From: an uncultured beta proteobacterium
GTDB lineage: Bacteria > Pseudomonadota > Gammaproteobacteria > Burkholderiales > Rhodocyclaceae
DNA: 5,287 nucleotides
Direction: 5' to 3'
Assembly (NCBI GenBank): GCA_903932755.1
Contig: CAIZHL010000565.1
Coordinates: forward strand, 1-5,287
The position numbers and the translations under genes were made by a program. The notes beneath the pieces were generated by a model. It was not told the origin of the DNA. It saw only the letters and a program-made list of their open reading frames with translations, and searched no databases. Positions 1-5,287 of the stretch are shown here, piece by piece. The first letter of the stretch is position 1; every line of letters starts with the position of its first letter.

Positions 1-751
<751 letters not shown>

Positions 752-780
752 AAAAAAAGCCCGCGCTACGGCGGGCTTTT
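752..780 (-). terminator. Rho-independent terminator after the small secreted protein gene
   Basis: On the minus strand a GC-rich stem (GCCCGC pairing with GCGGGC, extended by four A-U pairs) with a six-base loop is followed by a run of seven T. It begins 17 nt after the stop codon at 797-799. On the plus strand the stem is followed by only four T, so it should work mainly for minus-strand transcription and separates the upstream genes from alaS. Confidence 0.9.
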
Positions 781-796
781 GCACAGCTGAACGCTC

Positions 797-1156
797 TTAC
801 TTCTTTGCAGCGGGGGCGTCCTTCTTGCCATCGTGATTGAGATCATGCTGTTTGTCGTGCTTTTCGTGCCTGATCTTCTGGCTTTGCTTGTTCTGCGCCT
901 GCTTCAACTTCTCGCGCTCCTTGGGCGTGACCTTACCGTCGGCCTTGGCCTTGGCTTCCTTCTTCTCCACCTGCGCCTGGCCCTTGTCCAGTTTGGCCGC
1001 TTCCTTGCCGGTCAATTGTCCCGAGGCTACGCCCTGATCGATGCGCTGCTGCTGGTTTGCCTGACGCTGGTCGACCTTGGGTGTGCTGGTCTGCGCCAGG
1101 GCAGGCAGCGCGCAAATGGCAAGGACAGCGATCAGCAGACTGGATGTGCGTTTCAT
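797..1156 (-). CDS. Small secreted lysine-rich helical protein with EF-hand-like loops
   Basis: A 119-residue protein with a clear signal peptide (MKRTSSLLIAVLAICALPALA, likely cut before Q22), so probably periplasmic. The mature part is charged, rich in Lys and Gln, and predicted mostly helical. Two units about 28 residues apart resemble each other: ASGQLTGKE (44-52) and ADGKVTPKE (72-80), each followed by a KL-containing charged helix. The second matches the back half of an EF-hand loop (D73, G74, V76, E80) but has Lys at loop positions 1 and 3. Near the C terminus DLNHDGKKD (105-113) fits the start of a calcium loop (DxNxDGxxD), then the protein ends in KDAPAAKK. The ATG at 1156 is chosen over upstream in-frame codons because AGGAG lies 6 nt before it and the signal peptide starts there. 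I recognise similar small proteins in proteobacteria but know no function. Calcium binding is a guess. Confidence 0.85.
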   Translation of the reverse strand: MKRTSSLLIAVLAICALPALAQTSTPKVDQRQANQQQRIDQGVASGQLTGKEAAKLDKGQAQVEKKEAKAKADGKVTPKEREKLKQAQNKQSQKIRHEKHDKQHDLNHDGKKDAPAAKK

Positions 1157-1257
1157 GTAGTGCTCCTGGTAATTGAAATGGGACAGCCCCATGCGCAAGA
1201 TAACGCGAAGGACCACCAGGCGCTGACCATGGAATTGTAAGCAGGGGTTAGCTGCAC
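1157..1257 (-). promoter_or_regulatory. Gap upstream of the small secreted protein: ribosome site and weak promoter candidate
   Basis: A Shine-Dalgarno sequence AGGAG lies 6 nt before the ATG at 1156. A TACAAT hexamer (minus strand, 1234-1239) could be a -10 box, but no convincing -35 accompanies it. A small ATGGG/CCCAT hairpin (1178-1192) lies between this candidate and the ribosome site. No terminator follows the phosphodiesterase gene, so read-through from upstream is also possible. Confidence 0.35.
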
Positions 1258-1977
1258 TTACATCTCCGCCGGGGTCCAAAGATCCGGCCGGTCCGTAAAC
1301 ACGGCGCTGACGCCCATTGCAAACAGTCGCTCGGCCTCGTCGCGGCGATTGACCGTGTAACAGGCTACTGGAAACCCGGCATCGCGCACCGCCTGCAGAG
1401 CGTCGACACTCAACCCGCTCGCCGCCGAGTGCAAGGCGCACACGCCTGTTTCCATCAAGCGCTCGCGCCAATCGGCAGGAATCGCTTCGAACAGCATCGC
1501 GCGCGGCAATTGCACGGCCTCATCGGCCGCCGCAAGCAGGGCACGGGAAGAAAACGAGGACAACAGCAGCTTGCCGGTCGCTGCGGCGGCATGACGGGCA
1601 ACCACCTGTCCGGTCACGACCTCCTGCCCGGCCGCCGGCTTGATTTCGACATTCGCCCACAAACCGAGAGCGGCGCACAAACGCAGTGCTTCCTCAAGGG
1701 TGGGCACCGGCTCCGCGGCAAAAGCAGGATGGTGCCGGCTGCCGGCATCGAAACGGGCGAGGCTGATGGAGTCCAGGTCGGCGACGCGGCCGCAGCCGGA
1801 GGTGGTGCGCTCCAGGGTCTCGTCGTGCATCAGGACGGGCACGCCGTCGGCGGCGAGCATGGTGTCGAACTCGACCCCGCCACAGCCCAGGCGCGCCGCC
1901 AGACGCAGACCGGCCAGCGTATTTTCCGGCGCCAGGGCGCCACCGCAGCGATGCGCAATGATGCGCGGATAGATCAC
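1258..1977 (-). CDS. ugpQ: Cytoplasmic glycerophosphodiester phosphodiesterase, UgpQ-type
   Basis: The enzyme hydrolyses glycerophosphodiesters to sn-glycerol 3-phosphate and an alcohol. This 239-residue protein is close in length to E. coli UgpQ (247) and follows it throughout. IAHRCGGALAPENT (7-20) gives the catalytic His9 and Arg10 and the metal ligand Glu18-Asn19 region; VEFD (35-38) gives Glu36 and Asp38; MHDETLERTTSG (50-61) supplies the second catalytic His51; NVEIKP (109-114) supplies Glu111 and Lys113; CYTVN and FTDRPD follow near the C terminus. No signal peptide, so cytoplasmic. The start is the GTG at 1975-1977, whose bases overlap the upstream TGA stop as GTGA. The open frame continues 99 codons further up, but that part is a shadow of the binding-protein gene. 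No strong ribosome site is seen, so translational coupling is likely. The family call is secure; the gene name rests on similarity and on the UgpB-like neighbour. Confidence 0.93.
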   Translation of the reverse strand: MIYPRIIAHRCGGALAPENTLAGLRLAARLGCGGVEFDTMLAADGVPVLMHDETLERTTSGCGRVADLDSISLARFDAGSRHHPAFAAEPVPTLEEALRLCAALGLWANVEIKPAAGQEVVTGQVVARHAAAATGKLLLSSFSSRALLAAADEAVQLPRAMLFEAIPADWRERLMETGVCALHSAASGLSVDALQAVRDAGFPVACYTVNRRDEAERLFAMGVSAVFTDRPDLWTPAEM

Positions 1978-3236
1978 TTCGTGCGAACCGGGCCCGCCTT
2001 GGCCGGCGTAGCCGTCGCCGCGTCGACCCGACGCACGACGTTGTCCAGCGCTTCCTTGGCGGGTCTGTCGGTGGTCCAGACCGGGGCCACTTCTTCGCCC
2101 ATGAACTCGCGCAGCATGTCGCGCAACGGCCCGTGATTGACCCGCACGCTGCCTTTGCGCGTCACCGAAAGGCGCTTTTCCGCCGCGTCCAGCACCTGCT
2201 GCGGAATGCCCGAGTCGCGCAGCCCCTTCAGCGCCGCCGACGTCATCGGCAAATAGCCGGTGGCGCTGACCCACTCGATCTGCACCGCGGGGCGCAGCAT
2301 GAAATCGGCGAAGCGGGCCGCGAGTTTGTATTCTTCCTTCTTGTGTCCGGCCAGGGCCCAGAGGCCGGCGCCATCCGGCAGCGTGTCGGCAGGTTTCGCA
2401 CCGTACACGTCATCGTAGTGCGGCAGGGCGGCAATGCCGACATCGAGTCCGGCGCGCCTGGCGTCGGCGTACAGCGAAGATTCGCCGGTCAGCATCGCGC
2501 ATTCGCCGCTGAGAAAGCGTCGATTGCCTTCCCGGCCGGGACCGGAATAGTGAAAGTAGCGACTCTTCTGCCAACTCGCCAGCAGCGCCAGATGCTTGAC
2601 GTTGACCATGCCATTGACCTGCACCTTGTCAACCGATCCCACCTTGGCCACGGAGGACTCCCCTGCCTGCGAAGACACATTCTCGGAATGAATCCAGGCA
2701 AATCGCGCGGTGGTCAGGGGGCACTTGCCGCCGCCGTCGTAAATCTGTCCCGCCACCTTCTGCAAATCCCACCATGTCTTCACCGGCAGGTCCGGGTCAA
2801 TCCCCGCCTTGCGCAGGGCGGCGCGATTGGTAAACAACACCGGCAGGGAAAGCGCCATCGGCAGCGCCTGGATGCGCCCGCTGGCGTCATCCGCTGCATC
2901 TGCGATTTGGGGATAGAACCAGGCGGCATCGAGCTTCTGCCCCGCTTCGTGCATCACCTCGTGCAAGGGACGAAAGCGCGGTCGGGTCGAAAAAAACTCC
3001 ATGCTGTCATCGGGGTCGAGCAGGGCGAGGTGCGGCAGCACTTGCTTGTTCTCGAGTCCGCGCGCGTCCTGCAGAAGCACCCGGCCCCTGCCCTTCTGTT
3101 CGTCGTTGAAGCGCAGGGCCAGGGTCGCCAGGGTATCCAGCGACTTGCCTTCAAGATCATGGCGCAAAGTTATGTCCTGCGCCAAGGCCTGCAGCGCCGC
3201 GCCACATCCGAACAAAATCAAAAAAAGAGTCTTCAT
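1974..3236 (-). CDS. ugpB: UgpB-like periplasmic solute-binding protein (ABC type), diverged
   Basis: A 420-residue extracellular solute-binding protein of the UgpB family (E. coli UgpB: 438), which delivers glycerol 3-phosphate or glycerophosphodiesters to an ABC importer. A signal peptide covers residues 1-19 (likely cut after QALA); Cys11 after LFG is a poor lipobox. Family landmarks: HDLEG (26-30), LALRFN (39-44), SLPVLFTN (130-137), FAWIHSEN (179-186), KHLALLASW (214-222), FLSGECAM (241-248), LPHYDD (271-276), TGYLPMT (326-332). Compared with E. coli UgpB as I recall it, C-lobe contacts are kept (Ser253/254, Gly289, Tyr328, Arg365), but the N-lobe Tyr and Glu are missing from a rewritten, shortened stretch (about 50-95). 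The ligand may therefore differ. The ATG at 3236 has a GGCGG ribosome site 4 nt away. The gene lies 69 bp after the TonB-like gene and overlaps ugpQ by 4 bp; no permease or ATPase gene is next to it. Confidence 0.88.
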   Translation of the reverse strand: MKTLFLILFGCGAALQALAQDITLRHDLEGKSLDTLATLALRFNDEQKGRGRVLLQDARGLENKQVLPHLALLDPDDSMEFFSTRPRFRPLHEVMHEAGQKLDAAWFYPQIADAADDASGRIQALPMALSLPVLFTNRAALRKAGIDPDLPVKTWWDLQKVAGQIYDGGGKCPLTTARFAWIHSENVSSQAGESSVAKVGSVDKVQVNGMVNVKHLALLASWQKSRYFHYSGPGREGNRRFLSGECAMLTGESSLYADARRAGLDVGIAALPHYDDVYGAKPADTLPDGAGLWALAGHKKEEYKLAARFADFMLRPAVQIEWVSATGYLPMTSAALKGLRDSGIPQQVLDAAEKRLSVTRKGSVRVNHGPLRDMLREFMGEEVAPVWTTDRPAKEALDNVVRRVDAATATPAKAGPVRTK

Positions 3237-3305
3237 GCTTCCGCCTGTGGATAAACCGCAAAAAGGAAGTTTATACGCGAACCGCTTCGCCGCCGATGCA
3301 GCGCT
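3237..3305 (-). promoter_or_regulatory. Gap before the UgpB-like gene: -10 candidate and a perfect DnaA box
   Basis: A TATAAA hexamer (minus strand, 3270-3275) sits 34 nt before the ATG and could be a -10 box, without a good -35. Between it and the start codon lies TTATCCACA (3246-3254), a perfect match to the DnaA box consensus. No terminator hairpin is visible after the TonB-like gene, so read-through from it is plausible. Promoter activity and DnaA binding are both untested inferences. Confidence 0.35.
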
Positions 3306-4205
3306 TTAGCGAAACCGGTTGTTCCGCGGCGATTCGCCGAAGAATTCCTTCAACATGAAGGCCTCGAGGCCTTCGTTGTCTTCAATTCGCGCCGACAGGA
3401 CCACCGTGCGGTCGAGCCGCTGCGACTCCCAGTTGAAATTGCCCGGGTAATACCGGCGGATCAACTCGATCATCTTGCGCACGATCGCGATCTCGATACT
3501 GCTGTTGTTGCCGATTTCGACCTGAATATACTCGCGCCGCGAATTGCTCGAGTCGTTGGTCCAGCCGCGGAAGGAAAAAGCCGCACGGCGCGACTCGATG
3601 CTGATGATCTGGAATATGCCGCTGGTGCCGACCGTCAGATTGCGCTTGACCTTCGCCATCCGGATCTCATCTTCCGATGGTTCCCGCTCGACGGCCGGCG
3701 CGGGAAATGAGGCCGGGTCCCTGCCGGCCAGCCCTTCGGCAGACCGGCGACGGGCTCTTTGCGCGTCGACAAACGACTGCATGTCGGTCGGCGCGTCGGC
3801 GGGCGGACGCGGCGGAACTGCCGGCATCGCCGGCACCGCCGGTGCGGACAGGTTGTTCTCGCGCGGCTTGTTCAGCGCGATGACCGGAGCCGGCGTTGCC
3901 CTGGGGCGACGGCTCGCAGGCGGCTCCGGCCTGTCCGGGGGAATCGCGGGCGGAGCGCTTGGTGCGCTCCGCGGCGATGCCGGCGGCCGCAAGTTCACAA
4001 CCAGTCGATCACTGCCTTCCGGAGACGCCTCGCTGCCGCCGACTGGTTGCCGGGGAACCACGAAAAGTACCAGCCCATGCACAAGCAGCGACGCGATAAA
4101 TGCATACAGCGTGCTGCGGCGAACACGCCAGTGCAGATACGGATCGTGCGCCGGCGGCACTTCCCAGGCGAACTGCATCGGGCTGATTTTCGAACCCGTC
4201 TTCAC
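3306..4205 (-). CDS. TonB-like anchored protein with proline-rich linker and unrecognised C-terminal domain
   Basis: A 299-residue protein laid out like TonB or TolA: a cytoplasmic start, one membrane helix (about 33-50), a proline- and alanine-rich periplasmic linker (about 54-140), a charged stretch (145-185) and a folded C-terminal region (about 190-291). The helix holds SLLVHG (39-44), the SxxxH spacing of TonB Ser16/His20, which couple TonB to ExbB/ExbD. The C-terminal region (FSFRGWTND at 210-218, RKMIELIRRYYPGNFNWES at 243-261, LKEFFGES at 285-292) lacks the usual TonB C-terminal signature, and I cannot name its family. The GTG at 4205 gives the longest form; a TGA lies just upstream in frame. 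The ATG at 4178 (residue 10) is an equally possible start, since neither has a clear ribosome site. The next gene, 69 bp on, is UgpB-like. A role in energised envelope transport is speculation. Confidence 0.82.
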   Translation of the reverse strand: MKTGSKISPMQFAWEVPPAHDPYLHWRVRRSTLYAFIASLLVHGLVLFVVPRQPVGGSEASPEGSDRLVVNLRPPASPRSAPSAPPAIPPDRPEPPASRRPRATPAPVIALNKPRENNLSAPAVPAMPAVPPRPPADAPTDMQSFVDAQRARRRSAEGLAGRDPASFPAPAVEREPSEDEIRMAKVKRNLTVGTSGIFQIISIESRRAAFSFRGWTNDSSNSRREYIQVEIGNNSSIEIAIVRKMIELIRRYYPGNFNWESQRLDRTVVLSARIEDNEGLEAFMLKEFFGESPRNNRFR

Positions 4206-4218
4206 GATGTCACATCGT
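4204..4218. promoter_or_regulatory. 15-bp palindrome at the start of the TonB-like gene
   Basis: ACGATGT-C-ACATCGT is a perfect 7-bp inverted repeat around one central base. It touches the GTG start codon at 4203-4205; if the ATG at 4178 is the real start, it lies 25-40 nt upstream, where operators are common. I do not recognise the regulator, and no convincing promoter hexamers were found in the gap 4206-4340. Confidence 0.35.
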
Positions 4219-4340
4219 CAGCATGCGTCCGTGACGCGGTGGCGGCGGACGAACCGTTCCCCGCGGGAACACCCGCAAGGGGTCGGGCCGGGCACCGGAG
4301 AAGGATTTATGGAAAGAATGCGCCGCCCGTCCCGAAATGC

Positions 4341-4373
4341 AAAAAGCAGTTAGTGATCACTTTCACTAACTGC
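4341..4373 (-). terminator. Rho-independent terminator of tRNA-Arg
   Basis: On the minus strand GCAGTTAGTGA pairs perfectly with TCACTAACTGC (11 bp, six-base loop) and is followed by TTTTT. It starts 13 nt beyond the CCA end of tRNA-Arg, so it ends that transcript and separates it from the TonB-like gene. The stem is fairly AT-rich but uninterrupted. Confidence 0.92.
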
Positions 4374-4385
4374 CTTGTCGTTTTA

Positions 4386-4462
4386 TGGTGCGCCCGGAGA
4401 GATTCGAACTCCCTACCCCTTGGTTCGTAGCCAAGTACTCTATCCAGATGAGCTACGGGCGC
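4386..4462 (-). tRNA. tRNA-Arg (anticodon ACG)
   Basis: A complete 77-nt cloverleaf. The acceptor strands GCGCCCG (5') and CGGGCGC (3') pair fully, then A73 and an encoded CCA. The anticodon stem CTTGG/CCAAG encloses the loop CTACGAA with anticodon ACG (plus-strand bases 4426-4428); A34 would be edited to inosine to read CGU, CGC and CGA. The T arm is GGGAG-TTCGAAT-CTCTC, with a single mismatched or wobble position. It has its own promoter and terminator, so it is a single-gene transcription unit. Confidence 0.97.
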
Positions 4463-4475
4463 TTGAGAGGGCCGA

Positions 4476-4503
4476 ATTATACCCAAGAATCAGGCGAAGA
4501 CAA
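4476..4503 (-). promoter_or_regulatory. Sigma70-type promoter of tRNA-Arg
   Basis: A perfect -10 box TATAAT (4476-4481) with a -35 candidate TTGTCT (4498-4503) at 16-bp spacing. The region after the -10 is GC-rich (TCGGCCC), like the discriminator of stable-RNA promoters under stringent control. Transcription would begin around 4468-4470, a few bases before the mature tRNA 5' end at 4462. Confidence 0.8.
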
Positions 4504-4561
4504 GATTGAAACCATGCGCAGGAGACGAGTCAGAACTACCGGAAACCGCTGATGCCCGCCA

Positions 4562-5134
4562 CTATTTCTGCGCAGCGCGGACGCGCCGGGCCAGGGCCCG
4601 GGCTTGCTCCTCCGATATTTCACCTTGTTTCTTGTCCTTGAACAGCAACCAGAGCAAAGCGCCGTTGATCACTATCACGGCGACCTCTATGTAAAGGATC
4701 GCCGTGACCAACTGCCGCTGGGAGTTGTCGCCGAACAGAAAATAGAAGCCCTCAAAGGTTGGCAGGGCCGCTTTGGTGATCGCCGAAAAATACTCGAATG
4801 GCGGGAACAGCAGCACCAACACCAGATTGACTGCCATCAATGCCAGGACGATTCGTTGCCGCCGGTTACCGCCCGGATTCCGCCCTGCCCGCACTGGCGG
4901 ATCGCGCAACAGCAGCATGGCGATGCAGGCATTGATCGACACCACGATGAGCTCGAGGGCAAGAAAGTTCGCGTTCATCACGCGGCTCTGATGGGAGCCG
5001 AAGACAAAGTAAAAACCGTCGAAGGTGGGAATGTTGCCGCGTTGCAGCGACACATAATCGTAAGGCGGGAAAACCATGAGCAGCGCCAGGTTTGCGACTG
5101 CAACGATCAGCGCGATGCGTTGGGATGTATTCAT
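4562..5134 (-). CDS. Four-helix inner-membrane protein made of two copies of one unit
   Basis: A 190-residue protein of unknown function with four likely membrane helices (about 7-22, 57-76, 95-110 and 143-165) and a charged C-terminal tail (166-190). It is a clear internal duplication. RIALIVAVANLALLMVFPP starts at residue 6 and its partner RIVLALMAVNLVLVLLFPP at 94. PTFDGFYFVFG (36-46) matches PTFEGFYFLFG (125-135). The second helix of each unit keeps Glu61/Glu150, Asn68/Asn157 and Asp78/Asp167. The FPP-aromatic-acid-Tyr and PTF-acid-GFYF motifs fall between the two helices of each unit, perhaps in an extracytoplasmic loop. The ATG at 5134 has GGAG 7 nt upstream. It lies between two tRNA genes; no terminator follows tRNA-Ala, so the two may share a transcript. 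I do not recognise the family. Confidence 0.85.
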   Translation of the reverse strand: MNTSQRIALIVAVANLALLMVFPPYDYVSLQRGNIPTFDGFYFVFGSHQSRVMNANFLALELIVVSINACIAMLLLRDPPVRAGRNPGGNRRQRIVLALMAVNLVLVLLFPPFEYFSAITKAALPTFEGFYFLFGDNSQRQLVTAILYIEVAVIVINGALLWLLFKDKKQGEISEEQARALARRVRAAQK

Positions 5135-5216
5135 GGTGCTACTCCGCCGTCGGCACCGGGGCGCCCAGTCGCAGCGCCAGCCGTCCGAATTGCCCGGCAG
5201 CCGGAACGGAACCTGG

Positions 5217-5233
5217 CCACCATGAAATGGTGG
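5217..5233. repeat. Inverted repeat covering the CCA end of tRNA-Ala
   Basis: CCACCAT-GAA-ATGGTGG, or CCACCAT-TTC-ATGGTGG on the transcribed strand, is a perfect 7-bp inverted repeat with a 3-base loop. Its 5' arm in the transcript is the 3' end of the tRNA (CCACCA). No T-run follows, so it is not a standard intrinsic terminator. It could fold in the precursor and affect 3' trimming. Confidence 0.45.
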
Positions 5234-5287
5234 AGGTGAGCGGGATCGAACCGCTGGCCTCGACGTTGCGAACGTCGCGCTCTCCCA
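5228..5287 (-). tRNA. tRNA-Ala (anticodon CGC), 5' end outside the window
   Basis: About 60 nt are present, from the D loop (TGGGA) to the encoded CCA. The D-stem 3' strand is GAGC; the anticodon stem CGACG/CGTCG encloses TTCGCAA with anticodon CGC (plus-strand bases 5268-5270), reading GCG for alanine. The variable loop is AGGCC, the T arm AGCGG-TTCGATC-CCGCT, then the acceptor 3' strand CACCTCC, A73 and CCA. Base 70 is U, as required for the G3:U70 wobble pair that AlaRS recognises; base 3 itself is beyond the window. The first 17 or so bases are missing. Confidence 0.93.

Noticed and set aside
833..1240. Plus-strand frame with very hydrophobic, leucine-rich product
   Set aside because: The leucines are the reverse complement of the lysine, glutamine and glutamate codons of the small secreted protein on the other strand. 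It looks like a membrane protein only by this effect.
1157..1471. N-terminal extension of the small secreted protein to 224 residues
   Set aside because: The extension overlaps the phosphodiesterase gene in another frame and would bury the signal peptide. The internal ATG at 1156 has a good ribosome site.
1978..2274. 99-codon N-terminal extension of the phosphodiesterase
   Set aside because: It overlaps the binding-protein gene, has low-complexity Gly/Arg/Ala content and goes beyond the family's normal N terminus, which begins right at the GTG.
2133..3254. Long plus-strand open frame of 373 codons
   Set aside because: It lies opposite the UgpB-like gene, shows no recognisable family motif and has the arginine-, glutamine- and histidine-rich make-up typical of antisense frames in GC-rich genes.
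3780..3960. Short GCC/CGG-type repeats in the TonB-like gene
   Set aside because: They are explained by the codons of the proline- and alanine-rich linker and are not a separate DNA repeat.
4386..4462. tRNA-Arg as an integration site for a mobile element
   Set aside because: There is no integrase, no repeat of the tRNA 3' end nearby and no change in base composition. Its promoter and terminator are both intact.
4604..5239. Plus-strand frame of 211 codons opposite the membrane protein
   Set aside because: It is an antisense shadow rich in His, Gln and Arg and runs into the tRNA-Ala gene.

Overview
This window looks like ordinary chromosome of a GC-rich proteobacterium, most likely a betaproteobacterium. 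That placement is inferred from the GC-rich codon use, a UgpQ-type enzyme close to the E. coli one, a TonB-style proline-rich protein and the tRNA types; no taxonomic marker in the window fixes it. Every gene I can support is on the minus strand, so the window is read from high to low coordinates. I see no insertion sequence, phage gene, CRISPR array or integrase.

In transcription order: (1) the 3' part of a tRNA-Ala(CGC), cut by the window edge at 5287; (2) a 190-residue four-helix membrane protein built from two copies of one two-helix unit; (3) a complete tRNA-Arg(ACG) unit with a sigma70-type promoter, the tRNA and a strong intrinsic terminator; (4) a 299-residue protein with a TonB-like membrane anchor and proline-rich linker but a C-terminal domain that does not look like TonB; (5) a UgpB-like periplasmic solute-binding protein; (6) a UgpQ-like cytoplasmic glycerophosphodiester phosphodiesterase whose GTG start overlaps the stop of the previous gene; (7) a small secreted, lysine-rich helical protein with EF-hand-like loops, followed by an intrinsic terminator; (8) the first 207 codons of alaS (alanyl-tRNA synthetase), running off the window at position 1.

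Genes 4 to 6 are closely spaced (69 bp, then a 4-bp overlap) and may be one operon. The binding protein and phosphodiesterase would serve uptake of glycerol 3-phosphate or glycerophosphodiesters and their hydrolysis to glycerol 3-phosphate plus an alcohol. The ABC permease and ATPase genes (ugpA, ugpE, ugpC) that normally separate ugpB from ugpQ are absent. The binding protein also seems to have lost the N-lobe half of the ligand site while keeping the C-lobe half, so its ligand may differ.

No obviously new defence or mobile system is visible. The best leads are the TonB-like anchor on an unrecognised domain, the permease-less ugpB-ugpQ pair with its altered site, the internally duplicated membrane protein, and the small repeat protein. 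No gene-free stretch exceeds 300 bases. The intergenic gaps hold two terminators, one good promoter, a perfect DnaA box, a 15-bp palindrome and a set of small hairpins in front of alaS.
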